From Wohlfahrtiimonas populi (GTDB taxonomy: Bacteria; Pseudomonadota; Gammaproteobacteria; Cardiobacteriales; Wohlfahrtiimonadaceae), in contig NZ_MVDN01000001.1 in assembly GCF_002006795.1 (NCBI RefSeq), positions 385,149 through 445,071 on the forward strand: a DNA stretch of 59,923 nt, given 5' to 3'. This document shows, piece after piece, positions 16,527 through 23,553 of the stretch. The notes beneath the pieces are model-generated. The model was not told the origin of the DNA. It ran no database searches and saw only the letters and a list, made by a program, of their open reading frames with translations. The translations under genes and the position numbers were made by a program. The number at the start of each line of letters is the position of its first letter. Within the stretch, counting starts at the first letter, position 1.

Positions 16527-17093
16527 ATGAAAAAACTCGTATTATCAGCTTTAGCATTATCAATATTTGCAGGCGCTTCAATGGCTGCGGATTACAAATT
16601 AGATCCTATGCACACTAATGCTCGTTTCAACATTGATCACTTTGGTACAACAACAAATCATGGCGGTTTTTATGGTATTGAAGGCAATGTAGCATTTGAT
16701 CCAGCCAATAAAACTGGCTCTGTAGAAGTGGAGATTCCAGTTGCATCATTGAATACTGGCTCCAAAGATTTTGATCATCACATGCAAAGTGCTGATCTTT
16801 TAGATGTTGCTAAGTTTGCCAATATCACATTCAAATCAACTGAATGGGTTTTCAATGGTGATAAACCTACTGAAATCAAAGGTGAATTAACAATGATGGG
16901 CAAAACAAACCCTGTAACATTGAAAGCAACTAAATTCAGCTGTTATGACAACCCAATGTTTAAAGCAGAAGTTTGTGGTGGTGATTTCACTGCAACAATC
17001 GATCGCACACAATGGGGCGTTGATTTCTTAGTAGATATGGGTATGACAAAAGATGTTGTATTACAGATCCAAGTAGAAGCAGTTAAGCAGTAA
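16527..17093 (+). CDS. yceI: YceI-family periplasmic lipid-binding protein
   Basis: 188 residues. Signal peptide MKKLVLSALALSIFAGASMA with cleavage after residue 20, mature start ADYKLDPMHTNARFNIDHFG, which is the standard YceI opening. The family forms an extended lipocalin-like beta-barrel that binds isoprenoid chains in the periplasm. Conserved text SVEVEIPVASLNTGSKDFDHHMQSADLLDVAKFANITFKST is complete. A single Cys pair (SCYDNP, EVCGGD) near residues 136 and 150 may form a disulfide. TGGAGA precedes the ATG at 16527, so the upstream TTG at 16512 is not used. Monocistronic. Confidence 0.93.
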   Translation: MKKLVLSALALSIFAGASMAADYKLDPMHTNARFNIDHFGTTTNHGGFYGIEGNVAFDPANKTGSVEVEIPVASLNTGSKDFDHHMQSADLLDVAKFANITFKSTEWVFNGDKPTEIKGELTMMGKTNPVTLKATKFSCYDNPMFKAEVCGGDFTATIDRTQWGVDFLVDMGMTKDVVLQIQVEAVKQ

Positions 17094-17129
17094 TTTTTCC
17101 AGTCCCAACTTTCCCTTACCTCTGATTTT

Positions 17130-17156
17130 GCCCCCAAAGATTTGGGGGCTTTTTTT
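17130..17156 (+). terminator. yceI terminator
   Basis: GCCCCCAAA / TTTGGGGGC hairpin (17130-17149) with a T run. It separates yceI from the convergent gene that ends at 17163. Confidence 0.9.
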
Positions 17157-17162
17157 GTTCTA

Positions 17163-17573
17163 TTATTGAGATAGTAGATCATTCACTACTGTAGTTTGAT
17201 CCTGATCCGGATATAAAATCTTTGCAGGTACACGATAAACGGTTTCCACTTGTTTTCTCTGCCCTTCCACTAAATCGACATCACTACCATCTGGCTTAAG
17301 TTGTAGCAAAATACCTTTACACTTTTCTTCAAATAAAGCCCGCTGGCTTTTAAGCCACAAAATAGTCTTTTTACGAGATTCTTGTGAAACTTTTTCATCA
17401 ATCGCCATAAACTTCACAGGATCAAATACGGGATAAACTAACACAAAGGGTTTTCCTTCTATAAATAATTGATCCAATTCATTTAACCATAATATTGTTT
17501 CTTCAACTGATGATGGAAATTGATGAATTTCTACGGATGGAAAATTCTCAACGGATAAAACTTTAAAAGACAT
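17163..17573 (-). CDS. Unknown small cytoplasmic protein, 136 residues
   Basis: Not recognised. No signal peptide or transmembrane helix. Alternating strands and helices in text such as PFVLVYPVFDPVKFMAIDEKV and KKTILWLKSQRALFEEKCKGILLQLKPDG, loosely reminiscent of STAS-like small alpha/beta domains, but this is not strong enough to name. GAGAGAA precedes the ATG. It is divergent from the SDR gene (120 bp apart) and convergent with yceI. Confidence 0.5.
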   Translation of the reverse strand: MSFKVLSVENFPSVEIHQFPSSVEETILWLNELDQLFIEGKPFVLVYPVFDPVKFMAIDEKVSQESRKKTILWLKSQRALFEEKCKGILLQLKPDGSDVDLVEGQRKQVETVYRVPAKILYPDQDQTTVVNDLLSQ

Positions 17574-17693
17574 AATTCTCTCCTTTACAAATATAAACGA
17601 GATTTAATGTTATTTGAAAATTAAATGCCAATAAATTTATTATCATCTTGAATTTTAATGATATTATGCGTTCATTCTTTATAGGAGCCTATT

Positions 17694-18407
17694 ATGTCAC
17701 GTAATTTTCTAGTCTATGGCGCAAGCAAAGGGCTTGGCAAAGCCATCATCGAATCGATACCATCTGAACAAGACAATACTTTTGCAATTGCACGAAACCC
17801 TTCTGAAACACGCAATAAAAACATTAAATGGATATTGGCTGATCTCAGTAAGACAATCGAGTCTGTTGCTCAAGTCACGGAAAATATTCAAGATGAAGCA
17901 ATAGATTGCTTGATTTATAACGTTGGTATTTGGGAATCTACAGCTTTTTCGGATGAATATGATTTTGAAGCGATGTCTCAACAAGAGATTTTAAACATGG
18001 TGCAAGTGAATATCAGTGCATGTTTATTACATATTCAAGCATTGTTGCCAAATCTAAAAAAAGCCAATCAGGCAAAAATTATCCTCATTGGCTCTACTTG
18101 GGGTTTAGATAATCACAATGGTTGTGAAGTTGTATTCTCTGCATCTAAATATGCATTGCGTGGCATTGCACAATCGCTTCGTGAAAATCTACGTAATGAT
18201 AAAATTGGCGTTTCTGTGCTGAACTTAGGTTATTTAGCGACAGAATACCCAATTGAAGTGCCCGCTGAAACTGTCATTTCAGAAACAGAAGGCACATTGA
18301 TTCCATTGCAAGATGTCATGTCTGCTATTCAGTTCATCCTCAGCACAAGCAACGCAACATGTGTAAAAGAGATTGATATGCCTGCAATGATGGATACGAA
18401 TGTTTAG
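17694..18407 (+). CDS. Short-chain dehydrogenase/reductase-like protein with Phe at the catalytic Tyr
   Basis: 237 residues, Rossmann fold. The cofactor loop GASKGLG is at 9-15, DL of the second strand motif in ILADLSKT, and YNVGIWES replaces the usual NNAG. The catalytic Ser is in ILIGSTWG. The YxxxK motif reads FSASK: residue 148 is Phe (codon TTC) and Lys152 is kept. Loss of the Tyr hydroxyl normally abolishes the standard SDR mechanism, so this protein may have a different chemistry or only bind nucleotide. The 3' end overlaps the convergent GNAT gene by 4 bp. GGAG upstream supports the start. Confidence 0.8.
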   Translation: MSRNFLVYGASKGLGKAIIESIPSEQDNTFAIARNPSETRNKNIKWILADLSKTIESVAQVTENIQDEAIDCLIYNVGIWESTAFSDEYDFEAMSQQEILNMVQVNISACLLHIQALLPNLKKANQAKIILIGSTWGLDNHNGCEVVFSASKYALRGIAQSLRENLRNDKIGVSVLNLGYLATEYPIEVPAETVISETEGTLIPLQDVMSAIQFILSTSNATCVKEIDMPAMMDTNV

Positions 18408-18949
18408 CGATCCATTTCTAACCATTCATTTTTAGTTAATCGCGTAATGTGCTCTTTTCGATAATCATTCATCACAGGATTATAAATATTCTCCTCTGTA
18501 CGATGAAATCGGAAACCACATTTCGCTTGTGCTTTATGAGATTGTTCATTGTCCGCATAATAACCACACCATAAGTTGTCTAAAGCCATATATTCAAAGC
18601 CATAATTAATCATAGCTTTTGTTGCTTCAGGTACTAAACCTTGCCCCCAATATGGCACGCCAATCCAATAAGAAATTTCACCATCATTGTCACCAATTTT
18701 GAAATTTGCATCCTCGCCCACAAGATAGCCAATTAAGCCGATAGCTTTATCTTCACCTTTCAATGTAATGGCAAAAATATGTGGTCGCATAAATACTTCA
18801 CGAATCACTTGTAAGCTTTCTTCTACGTTTTGATGAACTGGCCAGCCTGCGATTGGTCCTACTCTTTCATCTTTGGCATATTCATATAATGATTCTGCAT
18901 CTGTTTCTTTCCATGGTCGTAATACCATACGTTCTGTTGTTACTGTCAT
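18404..18949 (-). CDS. GNAT-family acetyltransferase (RimJ/RimL type)
   Basis: 181 residues. It opens TERMVLRPWKETDAESLYEYAKDERV, the usual RimJ/RimL/PhnO-like start, and contains ISYWIGVPYWGQGLVPEATKAMINYGFE with the acetyl-CoA pyrophosphate loop GQGLV, then NEQSHKAQAKCGFRF of motif B. Members acetylate protein N-termini, aminoglycosides or small metabolites; the substrate is unknown here. The frame runs to 18988 but AAAGGA stands 6 nt before the ATG at 18949. Confidence 0.82.
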   Translation of the reverse strand: MTVTTERMVLRPWKETDAESLYEYAKDERVGPIAGWPVHQNVEESLQVIREVFMRPHIFAITLKGEDKAIGLIGYLVGEDANFKIGDNDGEISYWIGVPYWGQGLVPEATKAMINYGFEYMALDNLWCGYYADNEQSHKAQAKCGFRFHRTEENIYNPVMNDYRKEHITRLTKNEWLEMDR

Positions 18950-19109
18950 TTTCTTTCCTTTCAACAATTCAGTTAATGAATGCATCACAGTTTAAATAAA
19001 TCAGCTCACTTTGATAATGGCATTACTTTCGCAATTTCGGTACTTTTGACAACTAATGGTAATTATTCAATAATAAAACACCTAAAAAACATTCAATATT
19101 AAAAATATC

Positions 19110-19949
19110 ATGTTTCCATTATTCAATATTACAGAGCAATCTACAAATGATTATTGGATTGGCAATCACACAATTCAGCAGCATGATCATGCGCCTTTGC
19201 AATTACCTTATGCCAATCTATGGATTTGCCAATCAGGCACCGCGAAAATTTCTGTAAATTTTAAACAATATGATTATCAACAAGGCGATATCTTATTTGT
19301 CTCTGATGATTCTATTGTCATCATTCATCAATGCTCATCTGATTTTTCTGTCTTTTTTTGTTTAATGGCGAGATCATTTGCTTCCGAAGTGGCTTATGTT
19401 TTACCTTCAGATCTATTTTCGTATCTCAGAGATCATCCTCATTTTAAACCCAATCATGATTACTTAAGCTTTATGCAGAATTGGATACAGCAAATCAGCT
19501 TTTTAACCCAAAATAGTGGCAATTATGCACGCACAACTTTGTGTAACCATTTGCAAAACTTCTTTCTGATCATGGCGAAACAAGCTAAGGATTTAAAGAT
19601 CATAGAGTCCACAAAACATAACCGAAAAGAGATGATTTGTTGGCAATTTTGGGAGTTAATTCATCAACATTGTCATCGAGAAAGAGCTGTTGCTTTTTAC
19701 GCAAAATTATTATCAATCACGCCCTATTATTTATCACAATTAACCCAAGATTTATTCAATGATGCGCCGAAAACATTGATTGATCGACAAGTAATTTTAG
19801 AAATTAAAAGACAGCTCACACAAACAAAACAATCCATCGAAGCCATTGCAGATACAATGAACTTCAATGATCCATCCTATTTGTGCCGCTATTTTAAAAG
19901 GCACACGGGTATTTCATTGAGCCAATATCGAAAAACGGGGCTAATGTAG
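19110..19949 (+). CDS. AraC-family transcriptional regulator
   Basis: 279 residues. N-terminal cupin-like sensing region (HAPLQLPYANLWICQSGTAKISV then QGDILFVSDDS), C-terminal pair of helix-turn-helix motifs from about residue 185, ending SIEAIADTMNFNDPSYLCRYFKRHTGISLSQYRK, the classical AraC signature. The effector and targets are unknown; the likely neighbours are the convergent dihydrofolate-reductase-like gene (5 bp apart at the 3' ends) and the divergent GNAT gene. There is no visible Shine-Dalgarno before the ATG, which could mean weak translation. Confidence 0.82.
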   Translation: MFPLFNITEQSTNDYWIGNHTIQQHDHAPLQLPYANLWICQSGTAKISVNFKQYDYQQGDILFVSDDSIVIIHQCSSDFSVFFCLMARSFASEVAYVLPSDLFSYLRDHPHFKPNHDYLSFMQNWIQQISFLTQNSGNYARTTLCNHLQNFFLIMAKQAKDLKIIESTKHNRKEMICWQFWELIHQHCHRERAVAFYAKLLSITPYYLSQLTQDLFNDAPKTLIDRQVILEIKRQLTQTKQSIEAIADTMNFNDPSYLCRYFKRHTGISLSQYRKTGLM

Positions 19950-19954
19950 ATTAA

Positions 19955-20473
19955 CTAAAAAGTATAAATTCGTTGCGTGATTGTGTTGTCAATGAGGTTA
20001 GATTCAACTTTCTGCGCTTTAATTGGCGCATAACTTTGTTGTGTGAATAATGGAATGCCTGTGCCCAATAATACAGGTGTAATGTAAACTTCTAGTTGAT
20101 CCATATAACCGAGTGCAATAGTAGAAGAAATCAATTCCCCACCACCTAAAATCCAACAATTTTTATCTTCTTCGCTTCGTATCATTTGCATCAATGTAGA
20201 TAAATCACCTTGCCAAATTTCTACATTAGTATCGGTAGTTTTCAAATCAGTTTGTGAGGTCACTATCCAAGTTTTCTGATGTGGGTATGGCCAATCAATG
20301 CCAAAACCCATAATGGATTCATATGTTTTTCTGCCCATTACAATAATGTCAATTTTCTGAATGAACTGATCATAACCACAATCAATATTTTGAAAATCAT
20401 TCAAAAAATCAATATTACCTTGTTCATCTGCAATATAGCCATCAATCGTTGTCGCAATGTATCCATAAATCAT
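19955..20473 (-). CDS. Dihydrofolate-reductase-like protein (RibD C-terminal domain family)
   Basis: 172 residues. Text IATTIDGYIADEQGNIDFL, IVMGRKTYESIMGFG, CWILGGGELISSTIALGYMDQLEVYITPVLLGTGIPLF is that of stand-alone RibD_C/DHFR-fold proteins such as Bacillus YyaP and YwjB. These bind NADPH; substrates are mostly unknown. It is not the housekeeping folA type, and a role in trimethoprim tolerance is not implied by sequence. The start lies 17 bp from a seven-copy AAATAT repeat, suggesting variable expression. It is the last of tetR, cat and this gene on the same strand. Confidence 0.82.
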   Translation of the reverse strand: MIYGYIATTIDGYIADEQGNIDFLNDFQNIDCGYDQFIQKIDIIVMGRKTYESIMGFGIDWPYPHQKTWIVTSQTDLKTTDTNVEIWQGDLSTLMQMIRSEEDKNCWILGGGELISSTIALGYMDQLEVYITPVLLGTGIPLFTQQSYAPIKAQKVESNLIDNTITQRIYTF

Positions 20474-20490
20474 ATGTTATTCCCAACTAA

Positions 20491-20532
20491 AAATATAAAT
20501 ATAAATATAAATATAAATATAAATATAAATAT
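20491..20532. repeat. Tandem hexanucleotide repeat (AAATAT)x7
   Basis: Seven exact copies of AAATAT, ending 18 bp before the start codon of the dihydrofolate-reductase-like gene (minus strand: ATATTT). The position overlaps where a -10/spacer or 5' leader would be. Simple repeats there are classic slip-strand sites that change promoter spacing or leader length. Confidence 0.95.
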
Positions 20533-20584
20533 ATTAAATTTATCCTGAAAATCACAAATAATAAACTTACTAAAAGGATTTCCC

Positions 20585-21223
20585 CTAATATATTAATTCG
20601 TCAATACATTCGTGTAAAAGATCAATAAACCTCCCAATATGAAAGCCATCACAAACAGCATGATGAACTTGTATTGCTAAAGGCAATAAAAGCTTTCCAT
20701 CCTTTTCACTAAATTTTTCCATCGTAAAAATTGGTGCAAAATGATCATTCACTTCAGAAAAGCCTAAATTGAATCCACTAAAGCTCATCCAAGGCAAGCT
20801 TGAAATATTGAAGTGATTTTCTGGCAAATTGGGCTTGGGTGATAATGCTAAATTATACTGATATTCTGCAAAATCTTCTTCATAAGCGCGCATAAATTCT
20901 GTGAGATCTGAATGATATTCAGTCCACAATGATGAAAATGTTTCTGATTCAGGATGAAAAATTGTGTAACTGGGTAATACAGTTTCCCATTCAATCAACT
21001 GTTCATTTTTCAATGCCATCTTTAGTGCAGGCACCTGATTCACAGCTTGTGTGATCAAGTAAATCATCACAGGGTAAAATTTGTAATGATAATGCTTATA
21101 GAAAGCAACAACATTAGTAACATCAATTTCTGTAGTTAAACTGAAATTACATTGTATTTGACGATAAAAATTATAATGCTCTTGGCGGTTCCAAGATGCT
21201 AAATCAATGATTTGGTATTGCAT
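20585..21223 (-). CDS. cat: Chloramphenicol O-acetyltransferase, type A
   Basis: 212 residues, typical for type A CAT (about 210-220). It acetylates chloramphenicol at the 3-hydroxyl with acetyl-CoA as a cytoplasmic trimer. It starts with the family pattern DLASWNRQEHYNFYRQ, contains FHPESETFSSLWTEYH, and the catalytic block QVHHAVCDGFH with catalytic His188 and structural Asp192. All key residues are intact. The cat Shine-Dalgarno (AAGGG, 7 nt before ATG) lies in the 3' arm of a hairpin preceded by a short leader ORF, so expression is probably drug-inducible. Base composition is like its neighbours and no mobile element is seen, suggesting a chromosomal cat. Confidence 0.93.
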   Translation of the reverse strand: MQYQIIDLASWNRQEHYNFYRQIQCNFSLTTEIDVTNVVAFYKHYHYKFYPVMIYLITQAVNQVPALKMALKNEQLIEWETVLPSYTIFHPESETFSSLWTEYHSDLTEFMRAYEEDFAEYQYNLALSPKPNLPENHFNISSLPWMSFSGFNLGFSEVNDHFAPIFTMEKFSEKDGKLLLPLAIQVHHAVCDGFHIGRFIDLLHECIDELIY

Positions 21224-21229
21224 ATGCCT

Positions 21230-21269
21230 GCCCTTTTAAAAAATTAAAAAACTATTTTGTTAAAAGGGC
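21230..21269 (-). promoter_or_regulatory. Translational attenuator hairpin of cat
   Basis: GCCCTTTTAA (21260-21269) pairs perfectly with TTAAAAGGGC (21230-21239). An AAAA/TTTT pair set extends the stem past a single bulged C. The 3' arm holds the cat ribosome-binding site; the 5' arm covers codons 10-13 of the leader ORF. A ribosome held in the leader would open the stem. Confidence 0.85.
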
Positions 21270-21296
21270 TAAATCCACTGCTCTCTTTTCTTTCAT
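21252..21296 (-). CDS. catL: cat leader peptide, 14 residues
   Basis: ATG at 21294-21296, stop TAG at 21252-21254; the product reads MKEKRAVDLALLTK. A strong Shine-Dalgarno GGAG stands 5 nt upstream, starting right behind the TetR stop codon (15 bp). Known cat leaders in Gram-positive plasmids are of 9 codons, and chloramphenicol stalls ribosomes in them. Chloramphenicol stalling favours Ala, Ser or Thr as the penultimate residue; Ala6 here would place the stalled ribosome over the hairpin's 5' arm. The sequence differs from the leader peptides I know, and the role is inferred from position. Confidence 0.8.
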   Translation of the reverse strand: MKEKRAVDLALLTK

Positions 21297-21311
21297 CAAA
21301 GCTCCAATAAT

Positions 21312-21917
21312 TTATGGTGATAATGTTTTACGAATGATCTTCTCTAAAAAATCCGTATGAACTTCCCAATCAAAACTTTGATCAGTCACGCTATAGCATA
21401 AAATGCCATTAGTTAAAATGAATAGCCAATCAGTAATAATGCCTGGCTGTAAATCTTGTGCGACTTCACCATTTTGAATACCAATGGTAATTAAATCTGT
21501 TAGGGCTTTTTTATTCCACTTTTCATTTTCTAAAAAAATCTTCATAATTTCTGGGTTGCGAGTAGCTTCAGCATTGATTTCAATACATAATCGCGCTGAA
21601 ATATGATAAACCGTGATGTATTTCACCACTGCACGAATGATAGCAACAATAGAATCAACAACCTTTGATTCATTCACATTTTCAGCAAAAATATCCGCAA
21701 AAATAACGCGATCATTTTCAGCAATTGCTTCAATGATCTCTTGCTTACTTGAAAAATAGTGAAAAACATGACCAGGGCTCATTCCTGCCTCACGACAAAT
21801 TTCTGCTGTCGTTGTTGAGTGGAATCCTTTTTTCGCAAAACAGACAACTGCAGCATCCAAAATATGCTGTATTTTCTCTTTCTGTTTTGCTGTTTTTTCT
21901 TTTGTCATGTTACTCAT
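21312..21917 (-). CDS. TetR-family transcriptional regulator
   Basis: 201 residues. The N-terminal helix-turn-helix reads QHILDAAVVCFAKKGFHS, then TAEICREAGMSPGHVFHYFSSKQEIIEAIAE near residues 40-70. The C-terminal ligand domain is variable, as usual, and resembles BetI/AcrR-like sensors. The gene is divergent from the GNAT pair with a perfect palindrome between them, and its stop is 15 bp before the cat leader with no terminator in between, so tetR and cat may share a transcript. It could control cat, the acetyltransferases, or both. Starts at residues 1 and 4 are both possible. Confidence 0.87.
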   Translation of the reverse strand: MSNMTKEKTAKQKEKIQHILDAAVVCFAKKGFHSTTTAEICREAGMSPGHVFHYFSSKQEIIEAIAENDRVIFADIFAENVNESKVVDSIVAIIRAVVKYITVYHISARLCIEINAEATRNPEIMKIFLENEKWNKKALTDLITIGIQNGEVAQDLQPGIITDWLFILTNGILCYSVTDQSFDWEVHTDFLEKIIRKTLSP

Positions 21918-22030
21918 CCACTGAATGAAAAATAATCAGCCAAAATTGGCTGAACCACAGTATTTACAGATCTATTCTATCAACTCTTCGCTACACATGA
22001 TGATGAAATTGTAAATTTACAAATTACATA

Positions 22031-22046
22031 TAGACTAATCAGTCTA
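22031..22046. promoter_or_regulatory. Probable TetR operator palindrome
   Basis: TAGACT-AATC-AGTCTA is a perfect inverted repeat in the 192-bp region between the divergent tetR and GNAT genes. It resembles the operators of NemR/AcrR-type TetR proteins, which share the TAGAC half-site. Confidence 0.7.
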
Positions 22047-22109
22047 AAAATAATATGCTACCACACCTATCAGTAATACGTTCTTTAAAATAATTGAATG
22101 AGGTTTTGC

Positions 22110-22883
22110 ATGATCAGTTTTCATTCCTTAGAGCAAGCATTCTGGCAAAGCATCAGTGTAGATCACTATGCATCTCAAAATGTCAAAGCTTACATTAGCC
22201 CTGTGACAGAAGTTCAGAGTTTTAATCTTTGTTACATCTATGATGGTGCAGATATCAATGAAATCACCAATGTTTTAAATTGGTATGATGCAAAATCTCG
22301 TGATTGCATGATTATTTGCCCTGAAGGTCAAACTCATTCGATCATTCAATCTCATCAAACAGAATGGCAGTTAGAAGATGAAGCGCCAACCACAGCGATG
22401 CAATTAAATTTGAATGAATGGCAACCTATCGCTAATCGTACAAATAACTTTACTATTAATTTAGTCAATGACAATTTGGCTCTATGGAGTTATCCATTAT
22501 TAACTGCATTTGGTTCTGGCAATACATTGCAAGATGCGATTATTATCCAGCAATATCAAAAAGCTCATGAACTTGCTTTACAACAAAATCAGCCACTCTA
22601 TCACTTCGTTTTAATGTTGAATAATGCACCTGTCTGTAATCTCACATTAACAATTATGAATGAAGGTTCACGTTTAGATGATATTGGCACAGACACTCAC
22701 CATCAAGGCAAAGGCTACGCAACTGCTTTAATTCAATATGCATTAGCATTCGCACAAAATAAAGGTGCTGAATATTGTGTCTTAGAAGCATCTTCAGATG
22801 GCTTATCTGTTTATCAAAAATTAGGTTTCAAACCTTTATGGAATTACCATGCCTACTTTAAATCACACTCAATTCTCGAATAG
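22110..22883 (+). CDS. GNAT-family acetyltransferase with extended N-terminal domain
   Basis: 257 residues. The C-terminal third is a GNAT domain: DDIGTDTHHQGKGYATALIQYALAFAQNKGAEYCVLEASSDGLSVYQKLGFKPLW, with the acetyl-CoA loop QGKGYA. The N-terminal 150 residues have no clear motif and may be a second degenerate GNAT fold. The start at 22110 is preferred because GAGG, itself part of an upstream ATG codon at 22098, precedes it by 7 nt. The last 35 bp overlap the next acetyltransferase, so the two are translationally coupled. Substrate unknown. Confidence 0.78.
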   Translation: MISFHSLEQAFWQSISVDHYASQNVKAYISPVTEVQSFNLCYIYDGADINEITNVLNWYDAKSRDCMIICPEGQTHSIIQSHQTEWQLEDEAPTTAMQLNLNEWQPIANRTNNFTINLVNDNLALWSYPLLTAFGSGNTLQDAIIIQQYQKAHELALQQNQPLYHFVLMLNNAPVCNLTLTIMNEGSRLDDIGTDTHHQGKGYATALIQYALAFAQNKGAEYCVLEASSDGLSVYQKLGFKPLWNYHAYFKSHSILE

Positions 22884-23553
22884 CATTTTAAATTATTGGC
22901 ACAATCAGTATCAGAACTGCGAATATGTGTTTAAGTCAGAAGATTTATCTATTGTCATCAATCCAAATTTAGATGAAGATTATCAAATTGTTAAATTAAC
23001 ATTGGCAGCACAAACAATCCTTATGGTTTCACCTCGTTTTGCACAATCAAATAACATGAATGATCAATTTAATTGGGATAATTTAAACTGGCATGGTGCA
23101 GATCAAATATTCTATTACAACGAACAGCAATTAGACGTTGTGAAAGATTTACCCAAACTATATTTAATTCGTCCATTAACACACGATGATCAGCAAATTT
23201 TTGATGAGTTTTGCCAAAATGCGCCCTCTCAAGATTTAGAAAATGCTTTTGTCGCATTGGATCATTGTTTAGTTTATGGCGTATTTGTTTATGGCAGATT
23301 AGTAGCGGCTGCAAGTATGTATTCATGGGATAAAGATGAATATAAAATTGCTGATATTGGCGTGATTACTTTGCCAGAATTTCGCCAACAAGGTCATGCT
23401 AAAAGAGTCATTAGAACCATTAGCCAAGCAGCAATTCTTGCTGGTTATGAACCACAATATCGTTGCCAATTGGATAATCATGGTTCTTTAGCATTAGCGC
23501 AATCAGCAGGTTTGACACCATTATTACAATGGGATGTTGTGCTTGCAAATTAA
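22849..23553 (+). CDS. GNAT-family acetyltransferase, second of coupled pair
   Basis: 234 residues. The GNAT domain is in the C-terminal half: VYGRLVAAASMYSWDKDEYKIADIGVITLPEFRQQGHAKRVIRTISQAAILAGYEPQYRCQLDNHGSLALAQSAGL, with acetyl-CoA loop RQQGHAKR. Like its neighbour it has an N-terminal part of about 120 residues without motifs. It begins within the previous gene (35-bp overlap), has no strong Shine-Dalgarno of its own, and is likely made by coupling. The two proteins may work as a hetero-complex; inferred from layout only. Confidence 0.78.
   Translation: MPTLNHTQFSNSILNYWHNQYQNCEYVFKSEDLSIVINPNLDEDYQIVKLTLAAQTILMVSPRFAQSNNMNDQFNWDNLNWHGADQIFYYNEQQLDVVKDLPKLYLIRPLTHDDQQIFDEFCQNAPSQDLENAFVALDHCLVYGVFVYGRLVAAASMYSWDKDEYKIADIGVITLPEFRQQGHAKRVIRTISQAAILAGYEPQYRCQLDNHGSLALAQSAGLTPLLQWDVVLAN

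Noticed and set aside
19955-20473. Acquired trimethoprim-resistance dihydrofolate reductase (dfr)
   Set aside because: The motifs are those of RibD C-terminal/YyaP-like proteins, not of FolA or Dfr enzymes.
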